From Bradyrhizobium sp. AT1 (GTDB lineage: Bacteria; Pseudomonadota; Alphaproteobacteria; Rhizobiales; Xanthobacteraceae), in contig NZ_JXDL01000001.1 of assembly GCF_001590795.1 (NCBI RefSeq), forward strand, positions 2,568,019 to 2,632,018: a stretch of DNA of 64,000 bases, written 5' to 3'. The notes beneath the pieces are model-generated. The model saw nothing but the letters and a program-made list of their open reading frames with translations. It was not told the DNA's origin and did not search any database. The position numbers and the translations under genes are program-made. Positions 19,442-29,331 of the stretch are shown here, in pieces; position 1 is the stretch's first letter, and each line of letters starts with the position of its first letter.

Positions 19442-20994
19442 GCTTGCGTCTGTTTGTCTCACGTGACGCCGGCGCAGTCGCCGTCGGCGCCGACGACGTT
19501 GCCCTGGCGCTGGAGCAGGCCGCCGCGAAGCGTGATGTGGCGATCGAGATCGTCAGGACCGGCTCGCGCGGGATGTATTGGCTCGAGCCGCTGGTCGAGG
19601 TGGCGACACCGCAAGGCCGGATCGCCTTCGGTCCGGTCACGGAAGCCGACGTGCCCTCGCTGCTCGACGCGCTCGCCAGCAACACGCCGCATGTGTTGCG
19701 GCTGGGGGCAACCGACGAGATTCCCTGGCTGAAGCGCCAGACCCGTCTCACATTCGCCCGCTGCGGCGTGATCGATCCGCGCTCGCTCGACGACTACCGC
19801 GCCCATGGCGGCTACAAAGGCCTGGAGCGTGCGCTGTCGCTCGGCTCGGATGCCATCCTGAACGAAGTCACGGCGTCGGGCCTGCGCGGCCGCGGCGGCG
19901 CGGGCTTCCCAACCGGCATCAAGTGGAAGACGGTCGCCCAGGCCAAGGCCGACCGCAAGTTCATCGTCTGCAATGCCGACGAGGGCGACAGCGGCACCTT
20001 CGCCGACCGCATGATCATGGAAGGCGATCCCTTCCTGGTGATCGAGGGCATGACCATCGCCGGCATCACCGTCGGCGCGACCAAGGGATACATCTACACC
20101 CGCAGTGAATATCCGCATGCCATCGAGGCAATGAACGCCGCCATCCTGGAGGCGCGGCGCGGCGGCTATCTCGGAAGCAACGTCGGCGGCTCGAGCTGCA
20201 GCTTCGATCTCGAAGTGCGCGTCGGTGCCGGCGCCTATGTCTGCGGCGAGGAGACCGCGCTGCTGGAGAGCCTCGAAGGCCGCCGCGGAATCGTGCGCGC
20301 CAAGCCGCCGCTGCCGGCGCATTACGGCCTGTTCGGCAAGCCGACCGCCATCAATAACATCCTGTCGCTGGCCGCCATCCCCTTCATCCTCGCCGAGGGT
20401 GCCAAGACCTACGCGGATTACGGCATGGGCCGCTCGCGCGGCACGATGCCAATCCAGCTGGCCGGAAATCTCCGCCATGGCGGCCTGTTCGAGACCGCCT
20501 TCGGTGTAACGCTCGGCGAACTCGTCGACGACATCGGCGGCGGCACGTTGACCGGTCGCCCGGTTCGCGCCGTGCAGGTCGGCGGCCCGCTCGGGGCCTA
20601 TTTCCCCCGTGCCCTGTTCGACACGCCGTTCGACTACGAGGCCTTCGCCGCGCGCGACGGCCTGATCGGCCATGGCGGCATCGTCGTGTTCGACGACAGC
20701 GTCGACATGCGCAAGCAGGCCCGCTTCGCCATGGAGTTCTGCGCGATCGAATCCTGCGGCAAGTGCACGCCGTGCCGGATCGGCTCGACCCGCGGCGTCG
20801 AGACCATCGAGAAGATCATCAACGGCGAGCGCGTTCACGAGAACCTCGCGCTGGTCGAGGATCTCTGCAGCACCATGAAATTCGGCTCGCTCTGCGCACT
20901 CGGCGGCTTCACGCCCTACCCCGTGCTCAGCGCATTGAAGCACTTCCGGGAGGACTTCATCCCGGCGCCGACCACGCTTCAGGCCGCGGAATAG
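19438..20994 (+). CDS. fdsB: NAD-dependent formate dehydrogenase beta subunit
   Basis: A 518-aa diaphorase subunit. A thioredoxin-like N-terminal region of about 120 residues precedes a NuoF-type core with NADH/FMN loops (GLRGRGGAGFPTG, CNADEGDSGTFADR, GAGAYVCGEETALLESLEG). The [4Fe-4S] site is SCGKCTPCRIGS with a further Cys in SLCALG. It reduces NAD+ with electrons from FdsG. The start overlaps the fdsG stop by four bases, and fdsA follows after ten bases. Confidence 0.95.
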   Translation: MSLRLFVSRDAGAVAVGADDVALALEQAAAKRDVAIEIVRTGSRGMYWLEPLVEVATPQGRIAFGPVTEADVPSLLDALASNTPHVLRLGATDEIPWLKRQTRLTFARCGVIDPRSLDDYRAHGGYKGLERALSLGSDAILNEVTASGLRGRGGAGFPTGIKWKTVAQAKADRKFIVCNADEGDSGTFADRMIMEGDPFLVIEGMTIAGITVGATKGYIYTRSEYPHAIEAMNAAILEARRGGYLGSNVGGSSCSFDLEVRVGAGAYVCGEETALLESLEGRRGIVRAKPPLPAHYGLFGKPTAINNILSLAAIPFILAEGAKTYADYGMGRSRGTMPIQLAGNLRHGGLFETAFGVTLGELVDDIGGGTLTGRPVRAVQVGGPLGAYFPRALFDTPFDYEAFAARDGLIGHGGIVVFDDSVDMRKQARFAMEFCAIESCGKCTPCRIGSTRGVETIEKIINGERVHENLALVEDLCSTMKFGSLCALGGFTPYPVLSALKHFREDFIPAPTTLQAAE

Positions 20995-21004
20995 GAGAAC
21001 GACG

Positions 21005-23878
21005 ATGTCTCTGATCGAAGAAATCGACTACGGCACGCCGCGCTCGAAGTCGGAAACGATGGTGACACTCACCATTGACGGAAACCAGGTCACGGTGCCC
21101 GAGGGCACCTCGATCATGCGGGCAGCGATGGACGCGGGCCACCAGATCCCGAAGCTGTGCGCGACCGACATGGTCGACGCGTTCGGCTCCTGCCGGCTCT
21201 GCCTCGTCGAGATCGAGGGCCGCGCCGGCACACCGGCCTCCTGCACTACGCCGGTCATGAACGGCCTCGTCGTACACACCCAGACCGAGCGGCTGAAGAA
21301 GCTGCGCAAGGGCGTGATGGAGCTCTACATCTCCGACCATCCGCTCGACTGCCTCACTTGCGGCGCCAACGGCGATTGCGAGTTGCAGGACATGGCCGGC
21401 GCCGTGGGCTTGCGCGACGTGCGCTACGGCTATGAGGGTGAGAACCACGTCTTCGTCAAATCCCATGGCTGCGACAACGACCAGTGGATGCCGAAGGACG
21501 AATCCAACCCGTACTTCACCTACGATCCTTCCAAGTGCATCGTCTGCTCGCGCTGCGTCCGTGCTTGCGAAGAGGTGCAAGGCACCTTCGCGCTGACGAT
21601 CTCCGGCCGCGGATTCGATAGCCGCGTCTCCCCGGGCATGAGCGAGAGCTTCCTCGGCTCCGAATGCGTCTCCTGCGGCGCCTGCGTGCAGGCCTGCCCG
21701 ACCGCGACGCTGACGGAGAAATCCGTGATCGAGATCGGCCAGCCCGAGCATTCCGTCGTCACCACCTGCGCCTATTGCGGCGTCGGCTGCGCCTTCAAGG
21801 CAGAGATGCGCGGCGAGGAAGTGGTGCGCATGGTGCCCTACAAGGACGGCAAGGCCAATCGCGGCCATTCCTGCGTCAAGGGCCGCTTCGCCTGGGGCTA
21901 TACCAACCACAAGGAGCGCATCCTCAAGCCGATGATCCGCGAGCGGATCGAGGATCCCTGGAAGGAAGTGTCCTGGGACGAGGCGTTCTCGTTCGCCGCG
22001 GCCAGAATGCGCGGCATCCAGAAGAAGTACGGCCGCGACGCCATCGGCGGTATCACCTCGTCCCGGTGCACCAACGAGGAGACCTATCTGGTGCAGAAGC
22101 TGATCCGCGCGGGCTTCGGCAACAACAATGTCGACACCTGCGCCCGCGTCTGCCACTCCCCCACCGGCTATGGCCTTGCCACGACCTTCGGCACCTCCGC
22201 CGGTACGCAGGATTTTGACTCGGTCGAGGACACCGATGTCGTCGTCGTCATCGGCGCCAACCCGGCTTCCGCTCACCCCGTGTTCGCCTCGCGGCTGAAG
22301 AAGCGGCTGCGCCAGGGCGCCAAGCTGATCGTGATCGATCCGCGCCGCACCGAGATGGTGGAATCGCCGCATGTGAAGGCGCTGCACCTGCCTTTGATGC
22401 CCGGCACCAACGTCGCGGTCATGACCGCGCTGGCGCATGTCATCGTCACCGAAGGCCTCGTCAACGAAGCCTTCGTGCGCGAGCGCTGCGACTGGAGCGA
22501 GTTCGAGGAATGGGCGGCCTTCGTCGCCCAGCCGAACAACAGTCCTGAGGCGACCGCGATCCTCACCGGCGTCAACCCGAAGGATCTGCGCGAAGCGGCC
22601 CGCACCTACGCCACCGGCGGCAATGGCGCGATCTATTACGGGCTCGGCGTCACCGAGCACAGCCAGGGCTCGACCACAGTGATCGCGATCGCGAACCTTG
22701 CGATGGCGACCGGCAATATCGGCCGTCCCGGCGTCGGCGTGAACCCGCTGCGCGGCCAGAACAACGTGCAGGGCTCCTGCGACATGGGCTCGTTCCCGCA
22801 CGAGCTGCCCGGCTACCGCCACATCTCCGGCGATGCCGTGCGCGACCAGTTCGAGGCGCTGTGGAACGTCAAGCTCAACCCCGAGCCGGGCCTGCGCATT
22901 CCCAACATGTTCGATGCCGCGGTCGAAGGCACCTTCATGGGGATCTACGTGCAGGGCGAGGACATCCTGCAGTCCGACCCCAACACCAGCCACGTCGTGG
23001 CGGCGCTGTCGGCGATGGAATGCGTCATCGTTCACGACCTCTTCCTCAACGAGACCGCGAACTACGCCCACGTCTTCCTGCCCGGCTCGAGCTTCCTCGA
23101 GAAGGACGGCACCTTCACCAACGCCGAGCGCCGCATCCAGCGTGTGCGCAAGGTGATGACACCGAAGAACGGCATGGCCGACTGGGAGGTCACCATCGGC
23201 CTCGCCAAGGCGATGGGTTTCGAGATGAACTACAGCCACCCCTCGGAGATCATGGACGAGATCGCGGCGCTGACGCCGACCTTCGCCGGCGTCTCCTACG
23301 CCAAGCTGGATCAGCTCGGCTCGGTGCAGTGGCCCTGCAACGAGAAGGCGCCCGAAGGCACGCCGGTGATGCATATCGACGGTTTCGTTCGGGGCAAGGG
23401 CAAGTTCGTCGTGACCGAATATGTCGCGACCGACGAGCGCACCGGCCCGCGCTATCCCCTGCTGCTCACCACGGGTCGCATCCTCAGCCAGTATAATGTC
23501 GGCGCGCAGACGCGGCGCACCGAGAACGTGGTCTGGCATGCGGAGGATCGCCTCGAGATCCATCCACACGATGCCGAGCAGCGCGGCGTGCGCGACGGCG
23601 ACTGGGTGCGGCTGAAGAGCCGCGCCGGTGAGACCACGCTGCGCGCGGAGATCACCGACCGTGTCGCGCCCGGCGTGGTCTACACCACCTTCCACCATCC
23701 GGACACGCAGGCCAACGTCATCACGACGGACTATTCGGACTGGGCGACCAATTGCCCCGAATACAAGGTCACGGCGGTGCAGGTGTCGCCCTCGAACGGC
23801 CCGTCCGACTGGCAGAAGGCCTATGACGCGCAGGCGCGCCAATCGCGCCGCATCGCGCCGGCCGAGGCTGCGGAGTAA
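21005..23878 (+). CDS. fdsA: NAD-dependent formate dehydrogenase alpha (catalytic) subunit
   Basis: A 957-aa molybdenum bis-pyranopterin enzyme oxidising formate to CO2 in the cytosol. In order: ferredoxin-like [2Fe-2S] domain (Cys52, 63, 66, 80), His/Cys cluster (DHPLDCLTCGANGDCELQ), two-cluster ferredoxin domain (CIVCSRCVRAC, CVSCGACVQACP), then the proximal cluster (CAYCGVGC). In the Mo domain, Cys383-His384 of RVCHSPTGYG are the likely Mo ligand and partner. The C-terminus has the molybdopterin-binding barrel. No Tat signal is present. Cys, rather than Sec, is used. Confidence 0.96.
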   Translation: MSLIEEIDYGTPRSKSETMVTLTIDGNQVTVPEGTSIMRAAMDAGHQIPKLCATDMVDAFGSCRLCLVEIEGRAGTPASCTTPVMNGLVVHTQTERLKKLRKGVMELYISDHPLDCLTCGANGDCELQDMAGAVGLRDVRYGYEGENHVFVKSHGCDNDQWMPKDESNPYFTYDPSKCIVCSRCVRACEEVQGTFALTISGRGFDSRVSPGMSESFLGSECVSCGACVQACPTATLTEKSVIEIGQPEHSVVTTCAYCGVGCAFKAEMRGEEVVRMVPYKDGKANRGHSCVKGRFAWGYTNHKERILKPMIRERIEDPWKEVSWDEAFSFAAARMRGIQKKYGRDAIGGITSSRCTNEETYLVQKLIRAGFGNNNVDTCARVCHSPTGYGLATTFGTSAGTQDFDSVEDTDVVVVIGANPASAHPVFASRLKKRLRQGAKLIVIDPRRTEMVESPHVKALHLPLMPGTNVAVMTALAHVIVTEGLVNEAFVRERCDWSEFEEWAAFVAQPNNSPEATAILTGVNPKDLREAARTYATGGNGAIYYGLGVTEHSQGSTTVIAIANLAMATGNIGRPGVGVNPLRGQNNVQGSCDMGSFPHELPGYRHISGDAVRDQFEALWNVKLNPEPGLRIPNMFDAAVEGTFMGIYVQGEDILQSDPNTSHVVAALSAMECVIVHDLFLNETANYAHVFLPGSSFLEKDGTFTNAERRIQRVRKVMTPKNGMADWEVTIGLAKAMGFEMNYSHPSEIMDEIAALTPTFAGVSYAKLDQLGSVQWPCNEKAPEGTPVMHIDGFVRGKGKFVVTEYVATDERTGPRYPLLLTTGRILSQYNVGAQTRRTENVVWHAEDRLEIHPHDAEQRGVRDGDWVRLKSRAGETTLRAEITDRVAPGVVYTTFHHPDTQANVITTDYSDWATNCPEYKVTAVQVSPSNGPSDWQKAYDAQARQSRRIAPAEAAE

Positions 23879-23882
23879 CCGT

Positions 23883-24710
23883 ATGCACGTCCCCGTCCAG
23901 GCCATCGACCGCGAGATCTGGCGCGACGGCGTCGCGTCCGAAGGCACGCGGCTGATCCCGGAGGAGACGCCGCTGGCGCTGACCTATAATGGCGGCACCT
24001 ATGCCGTCATGATGGGGACGCCGCAGAACCTGGAAGATTTTGCCGTCGGCTTCAGCCTGGACGAAGGCGTCATCAAGTCGGTTGACGACATCAAGTCGCT
24101 CGAGATCGTTCGCCTCGACGACGGCATCGAGCTGAGGATGTGGCTGGCGGCGGAGGATGCCGCCCTCATCAACGAGCGCCGCCGCCACGTCGCGGGACCC
24201 ACTGGCTGCGGCATCTGCGGTATCGAGTCCATCGCCGAGGCCGTGCGCCCCGCGGCGGTCGTGCCGCACGGACAGACCTTCACGCCTGACCAGATCATGA
24301 TGGCGATGCAGGCCATGGCGCCGCTGCAATCGATCAATCTGCAGACTCGCGCCGTTCACGCTGCTGCGTTCTGGTCCCCTTCCGGCAACATCGTCGCGTT
24401 GCGCGAGGACGTCGGCCGCCACAACGCACTGGACAAGCTCGCGGGCGCCCTGGCGCGCAGCCGCAACGAAGCGCGCGGCGGCATGGTGCTGTTGACCAGC
24501 CGCGTCTCGGTCGAGATGGTGCAGAAGGCCGCCGCGATCGGCGCGCCGGTGATGATCGCGGTATCCGCGCCCACCGCCCTCGCGGTGCGTACCGCGGAGG
24601 CCGCCGGCATCACGCTGATCGCGATCGCGCGGCAGGACGGATTCGAGATATTCACGCACGGCAGCCGGATCGTGGCTCGCCATGCCACGGAGGTTGCCGA
24701 TGTCGCCTGA
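23883..24710 (+). CDS. fdhD: formate dehydrogenase sulfurtransferase FdhD
   Basis: A 275-aa accessory protein that transfers sulfur to the molybdenum cofactor before insertion into formate dehydrogenase. The catalytic CxxC is in TGCGICG (Cys109 and Cys112), and EDFAVGFSLDEGVI and REDVGRHNALDKLAGA are family hallmarks. ATG at 23883 is four bases after the fdsA stop. It overlaps fdsD by 11 bases. Confidence 0.95.
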   Translation: MHVPVQAIDREIWRDGVASEGTRLIPEETPLALTYNGGTYAVMMGTPQNLEDFAVGFSLDEGVIKSVDDIKSLEIVRLDDGIELRMWLAAEDAALINERRRHVAGPTGCGICGIESIAEAVRPAAVVPHGQTFTPDQIMMAMQAMAPLQSINLQTRAVHAAAFWSPSGNIVALREDVGRHNALDKLAGALARSRNEARGGMVLLTSRVSVEMVQKAAAIGAPVMIAVSAPTALAVRTAEAAGITLIAIARQDGFEIFTHGSRIVARHATEVADVA

Positions 24711-24930
24711 CCGCCTGATCTACATGGCCAACCAGATCGGTACGTTCTTCCGGAGCCAGGGCCACGACAAGGCCGTGCCGGGAATTGCCGAGCACATCAA
24801 GAAGTTCTGGGATCCCCGGATGAAGCGCGCCATCTTCGCCCATCTCGATGCCGGCGGCACGGGCCTGGAGCCGAACGTGCGCGAAGCGCTCAGCTCGTTG
24901 AAGGCTACGTCCCTTCCAACAGCGCCCTGA
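24700..24930 (+). CDS. fdsD: formate dehydrogenase delta subunit
   Basis: A 76-aa protein starting MSPDRLIYMANQIGTFF, with the family's IAEHIKKFWDPRMKRAIFAHLD core. FdsD is needed for stable, active Fds and works with FdhD during cofactor insertion. GGAGG at 24689-24693 sits seven bases before the ATG at 24700, inside the end of fdhD. Its last 26 bases overlap the end of the convergent glnE gene. Confidence 0.93.
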   Translation: MSPDRLIYMANQIGTFFRSQGHDKAVPGIAEHIKKFWDPRMKRAIFAHLDAGGTGLEPNVREALSSLKATSLPTAP

Positions 24931-27874
24931 ACACGCGCCGCACCTCGCTCTGGGTCTCCTTCACGCGCGCCTCCAGCGAGGAGAAGTCCGGCGCGTCGCC
25001 GGCGCGCGCCATCACGCGCTGAAGATCGGTGCCGGCGGTTTCCGGCTTGAAGCCGTCGCTGACGCACAGCCGCAGGATCTGCGTCAGGTCGTGATAGAGC
25101 CGCGCGGCGGCACGCAGGATCTCGGTCTCCGACTGCGGGAGCACGCCGAGCCTGCAGGCGTTCTCCAGCACCTGCAGGGTGCTGACGTCGAGGATCTCAG
25201 GCTTGTCGTGCGCGTGCACGAGCTGGAGATATTGCGCGATGAAGTCGATGTCGACCATGCCGCCCGCGGCGTATTTGAGATCCCAGCAATCGGCCTCGCC
25301 CTTCTCCTGGGCGATGGCGCGCCGCATGTCGGCGACGTCGTTGGCGGTGATGGCGAGGTCACGGCGGCGGATCAGGACGTCGCGGATGACGCGTTCGATC
25401 CGCTGGCCGAATTCGGGTGAAGCCGACACCACGCGCGCACGTGTCAGCGCCATGTGCTCCCAGGTCCATGCCTCGTTGGCCTGGTAGTCCGCGAACGAGA
25501 CCAGGCTCGAGGCCACGGGACCGGCGCGACCCGAGGGCCGCAGTCGCATGTCGATCTCGTAGAGCACGCCGTAATTGGTGCGCGTCGTGAACGCGCTGAT
25601 CAGGCGCTGGGTCAGGCGGGCAAAATAATGCGCGCCCTGCAGCGATTTCGGCCCATCGGAGTCCGGATGGTCGCTGTCGAAATCGTAGAGCAGGATCAGG
25701 TCGAGATCGGAGGAGGCCGTCATCTCGCGGCTGCCGAGCCGGCCCATCGCGATGATCGCGGTTTCCTGGCCCTTGATGCGGCCGTGCTGGGCAGCGAAGC
25801 GATCGGCGACGAGGCCGTGCACGGTGTGGACGATGCCTTCGGCAACGTCGGCGAAAGCCGTGCTCGCCTGCTGCGCCGAGACGGTGCCGGAGAGGATCCG
25901 CGTGCCGATCAGGAACAGGCTCTCCTGCCCGAACAGGCGCAGGCGATCGAGAAACTCCTCGTAGGAGCCGGCGTCCTGCACGGTCGCAGCCAGCCGTCCC
26001 GACAGTTCCTGCCGATCCGGCATGGCGCCGAAAAAGCGCGGATCGATCAGGCCGTCCATCAGCTGCGGCTGCCGCGCCAGCATCTCCCCCAACCGGGGCG
26101 CCGCGCCCAGCACCAGCGCCACCAGCGCGACGAGCTCGCGGTTCTGGCCGAGCAGCGTGATCAGCCGGCCGCCGCGCTGGAGCGCACCGAGGAAATGATC
26201 GAACGCCACGACGGCGCGGTCCGGCTCCTCGGCATGGGCAAGTCCGTCGATCAGGGTCGGCACGAATTCGACGAAGGCATTCCGCGTCGCCTCATTGCGG
26301 AACACGCGATAGTCGCCGGTGACCCAGTCACGCAGGGTCTGCGCCACGGCGGCCGGCTTCTTGAAGCCGAGCGATGCGAGGTGCTGGAGCAGGCGCGGAT
26401 CGTCCGGACCTGCGCTGTAGTCGAGCGCCGGCAACTTGGCCGTCCCGGTCGGATCGTCGCCCTCGAACAGCTTTTCGTAATGCCCCTGCACGATCTCGAG
26501 CTGCCGCAGAAGGTCGCCGGCAAAGGCCTCGCGATCCGGATAGCCGAAGAAGCGCGCAAAGCGCTCGACGGCGTCCTTGTCTTCGGGCAGCGTATGGGTC
26601 TGCTCGTCGGCGATCATCTGAATGCGATGCTCGACCCGGCGCAGGAATTCGTAGGCCGTGGTCAGCTCGTCGCGCGCAACTGAGGTGATCCAGTTGCTCG
26701 AGGCGAGAATGTCGAGCGCGCTGAGCGTCGGCCGCACCCGCAATTCCGGATGGCGGCCGCCGGCGATCAATTGCTGGGTCTGGGCAAAAAACTCGATCTC
26801 GCGGATACCGCCGCGGCCGACCTTGACGTTGTGGCCCTCCACCGCGACCTCGCTCTGGCCGCGATAGGTCTGCATCTGCCGCTTCATGTCGTGCACGTCG
26901 GCGAGCGCGGCGAAATCGAGATGCTTGCGCCAGACGAAGGGCGCGATCTCGGCCAGCAGCGCCTCGCCTGCTTTGGCATCGCCGGCGCAGGCACGCGCCT
27001 TGATCATCGCGGCGCGCTCCCAGGTGCGCCCTTCCCGCTCGTAATAGTTCAGCGCGGCATCGCGCGAGATCGCCACCTGGGTCGAGGATGGATCGGGGCG
27101 CAGACGCAGGTCGACGCGGAACACGTAGCCGTCATAGGTGCGCTGCTGCAGGATGCGCGCCATGCCCTGCGTCACGCGGACGAAGAACGGCTGCGGCTCG
27201 ATGTCCGGCGCCAGCGTCGTCGCATCGGGATCGAAAAACACGATGAGATCGATGTCGCTGGAATAGTTCAGCTCGCCCGCGCCCATCTTGCCCATGGCGA
27301 GCACGATCAACCCGCAGCCCTCTTCGGGCGCCTCGGGATTGGGCGGCAGGATCTTGCCACGTGCGGCTTCCTGCCGCAGCAGGAATTGGAGCGCTGCCTG
27401 CACCGAGGACACCGCGACATCGGTCAGCGCCGCCGTCACTCGCATCACCGGCCAGACTCCGCCGATGTCGCACAGGGCGGTTAGGAGCGCAGCTTCAGCC
27501 TTCATGCGGCGAAGCAGCCGCATCACCTCGGCCTCGTCCACGGCCGCGAGCACCGCGACCCTGGCGTCCGCGATCAGCGCCGTCAGATGCGCATCCGGAT
27601 CGCATTCGAGCAGCCTGAGCAGGCGCAAGGCGTCGGCGCGCACCAGATCGAACAGATAGGGCGAGAATTCCGCGATACCGGACAGGATGTCCCGCGCGAA
27701 GGGATGAGCCAGCAGCGCTTCGAGACGAGCCGATTGCGCCGGCTCGAGCTCGCTCAGCCAGCTCTCGAAACGTCGTTCGTCGGTTGTGGAAGCGGCAATA
27801 TGGGGAGCTTCCGCAAAGCGCGCGGCCAGCCTCTCGCCATGCTTGTCCGCGTTTCCCGGCGCGGAGTGGTTCAT
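24905..27874 (-). CDS. glnE: bifunctional glutamine synthetase adenylyltransferase/removase
   Basis: A 989-aa cytosolic enzyme that adds and removes AMP on glutamine synthetase under PII control. It has two nucleotidyltransferase cores: GKMGAGELNYSSDIDL at 195-210 (deadenylylation half) and MGRLGSREMTASSDLDLI in the C-terminal half (adenylylation). Regulatory helical regions follow each. Length is standard. Its start overlaps the stop of the upstream kinase gene by four bases, so it is the last gene of a response regulator-kinase-glnE unit. Confidence 0.95.
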   Translation of the reverse strand: MNHSAPGNADKHGERLAARFAEAPHIAASTTDERRFESWLSELEPAQSARLEALLAHPFARDILSGIAEFSPYLFDLVRADALRLLRLLECDPDAHLTALIADARVAVLAAVDEAEVMRLLRRMKAEAALLTALCDIGGVWPVMRVTAALTDVAVSSVQAALQFLLRQEAARGKILPPNPEAPEEGCGLIVLAMGKMGAGELNYSSDIDLIVFFDPDATTLAPDIEPQPFFVRVTQGMARILQQRTYDGYVFRVDLRLRPDPSSTQVAISRDAALNYYEREGRTWERAAMIKARACAGDAKAGEALLAEIAPFVWRKHLDFAALADVHDMKRQMQTYRGQSEVAVEGHNVKVGRGGIREIEFFAQTQQLIAGGRHPELRVRPTLSALDILASSNWITSVARDELTTAYEFLRRVEHRIQMIADEQTHTLPEDKDAVERFARFFGYPDREAFAGDLLRQLEIVQGHYEKLFEGDDPTGTAKLPALDYSAGPDDPRLLQHLASLGFKKPAAVAQTLRDWVTGDYRVFRNEATRNAFVEFVPTLIDGLAHAEEPDRAVVAFDHFLGALQRGGRLITLLGQNRELVALVALVLGAAPRLGEMLARQPQLMDGLIDPRFFGAMPDRQELSGRLAATVQDAGSYEEFLDRLRLFGQESLFLIGTRILSGTVSAQQASTAFADVAEGIVHTVHGLVADRFAAQHGRIKGQETAIIAMGRLGSREMTASSDLDLILLYDFDSDHPDSDGPKSLQGAHYFARLTQRLISAFTTRTNYGVLYEIDMRLRPSGRAGPVASSLVSFADYQANEAWTWEHMALTRARVVSASPEFGQRIERVIRDVLIRRRDLAITANDVADMRRAIAQEKGEADCWDLKYAAGGMVDIDFIAQYLQLVHAHDKPEILDVSTLQVLENACRLGVLPQSETEILRAAARLYHDLTQILRLCVSDGFKPETAGTDLQRVMARAGDAPDFSSLEARVKETQSEVRRVFRALLEGT

Positions 27875-29331
27875 GCCACCTTCTGTGGCACATCCGGTAT
27901 TGGTGGAGCAACCCTGTCGCCCGCGCCCACGCGCGCCGGCAGCACCAGCGTGGCGACGAGGCCGGGCTGGGCGTCGCCGAGCCGCAACTCACCGCCATGC
28001 AAGGTCGCGACCGCCGAGGCGAGGCTGAGGCCGAGGCCGGAGCCCGGCAGGGTGCGGCTGGCTTCCAGCCGCACGAATCGTTCGACGGCATGCTTGCGGT
28101 CGGCCTCGGGGATGCCGGGACCGCGATCGGTGACGCTGAGCAGCACCTGGTCACCCTCGCGCCGCGCCTCGATCGTGATCGGCCGCGCGTCCATGCTGAC
28201 CACGGTTCCGCCGGTCTGTGCGACCGGCTTGCCATATTTGATCGCATTCTCGACCAGATTGGCGAGCGCCTGGCTGACCAATTCGCGGTTGGCGTGAACA
28301 GGCGTCGGCTCGGCCCTGACATTCAAGGTCATGCCGTCGTCCTCGGCGAGCGGCTCGTAGAGCTCGTGGATGCCGTTTGCGACCTCGGCAGCGTCGAAAT
28401 CGTCCATGTTTCCGCGCGCCTGTCCGGACTCGGCGCGCGCGATCATCAGCAGTGCGTTGAAGGTGCGGATCAGGCCGTCGGATTCCTCGATGGTCCGCTC
28501 CAGCGCCGCGCGGTAATCGGCCTCGCAGCCCGATTTCGCCAGCGCCTCCTCGGCACGGTTGCGCAGGCGCGTCAGCGGCGTCTTGAGATCATGGGCGATG
28601 TTGTCGGAGACCTCCTTCAGCCCCGCCATCAGCGCCTCGATCCGCTCCAGCATGGCGTTGAGATTTTCGGCGAGGCGATCGAGCTCGTCGCCGCTGCGCC
28701 CGACCGGCAGGCGCTCGCTGAGATCGCCGGTCATGATGCGCTGGGTCGTCCCCGTCATGGCGTCGATGCGCCGGAGCACGCGGCGCGCGACGAAGACGCC
28801 GCCACCGAGGCCGAGCACGACGACGATCAGGACCGACCATTGCGCCGCCTTGGCGACGATGCCGAACAGACGCCGCCGCTCGGCAAGGTCGCGGCCGATC
28901 AGCAGGCGGAAGCCGTTCTCGAGTTCAGTGACGCGCACCAGGGCGCGATGGTCGCGGTCGTCGGCATCCTCGATGCGACGGTAAGCGGTCTCCGACCAGC
29001 CGCGCGTCGCCATCACGCCGGGCGCCAGCGAGCCGACATTGCCGGCGATCGCCTGCCCGGTCGGCGTCGTCACGAGGTAGAGGTTGGCGCCCGGCCGCAG
29101 CGCACGATATTCGATCGCCAGCACGAGGGCGCGCAGGCCGCGGCGGCCGTAGATCTCGGAGATCTCCGAGGTCTCGGCATTGACCGTCTGCGTGATTTCC
29201 TCGGTGATCAGTCGCCGGGTGTTCCAGGCGAAATAGGCCAGCAGCGAGGCCGCGAACATCGCGAACAGCAGCAGATAGACCAGCGTCAGCCGGAATGCCG
29301 TGGTGCGGACGAGTTTACCGAATGCCGTCAC
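27871..29331 (-). CDS. sensor histidine kinase
   Basis: A 486-aa inner-membrane kinase with helices at about 13-35 and 165-185, a periplasmic sensor of about 125 residues, HAMP, then HisKA with His247 in NIAHDLKTPLTRLR. The ATPase has NLVENAIKYG, DRGPGIP and GSGLGLSLA. It pairs with the response regulator, whose 3' end overlaps it by 17 bases, and is coupled to glnE by a four-base overlap. The signal is unknown; proximity to degP suggests envelope stress. Confidence 0.9.
   Translation of the reverse strand: MTAFGKLVRTTAFRLTLVYLLLFAMFAASLLAYFAWNTRRLITEEITQTVNAETSEISEIYGRRGLRALVLAIEYRALRPGANLYLVTTPTGQAIAGNVGSLAPGVMATRGWSETAYRRIEDADDRDHRALVRVTELENGFRLLIGRDLAERRRLFGIVAKAAQWSVLIVVVLGLGGGVFVARRVLRRIDAMTGTTQRIMTGDLSERLPVGRSGDELDRLAENLNAMLERIEALMAGLKEVSDNIAHDLKTPLTRLRNRAEEALAKSGCEADYRAALERTIEESDGLIRTFNALLMIARAESGQARGNMDDFDAAEVANGIHELYEPLAEDDGMTLNVRAEPTPVHANRELVSQALANLVENAIKYGKPVAQTGGTVVSMDARPITIEARREGDQVLLSVTDRGPGIPEADRKHAVERFVRLEASRTLPGSGLGLSLASAVATLHGGELRLGDAQPGLVATLVLPARVGAGDRVAPPIPDVPQKVA

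Noticed and set aside
20957..23947. A 996-codon minus-strand open frame
   Set aside because: It is exactly antisense to fdsA, whose cysteine clusters and Mo motifs are unmistakable. The antisense product has no recognisable domain.
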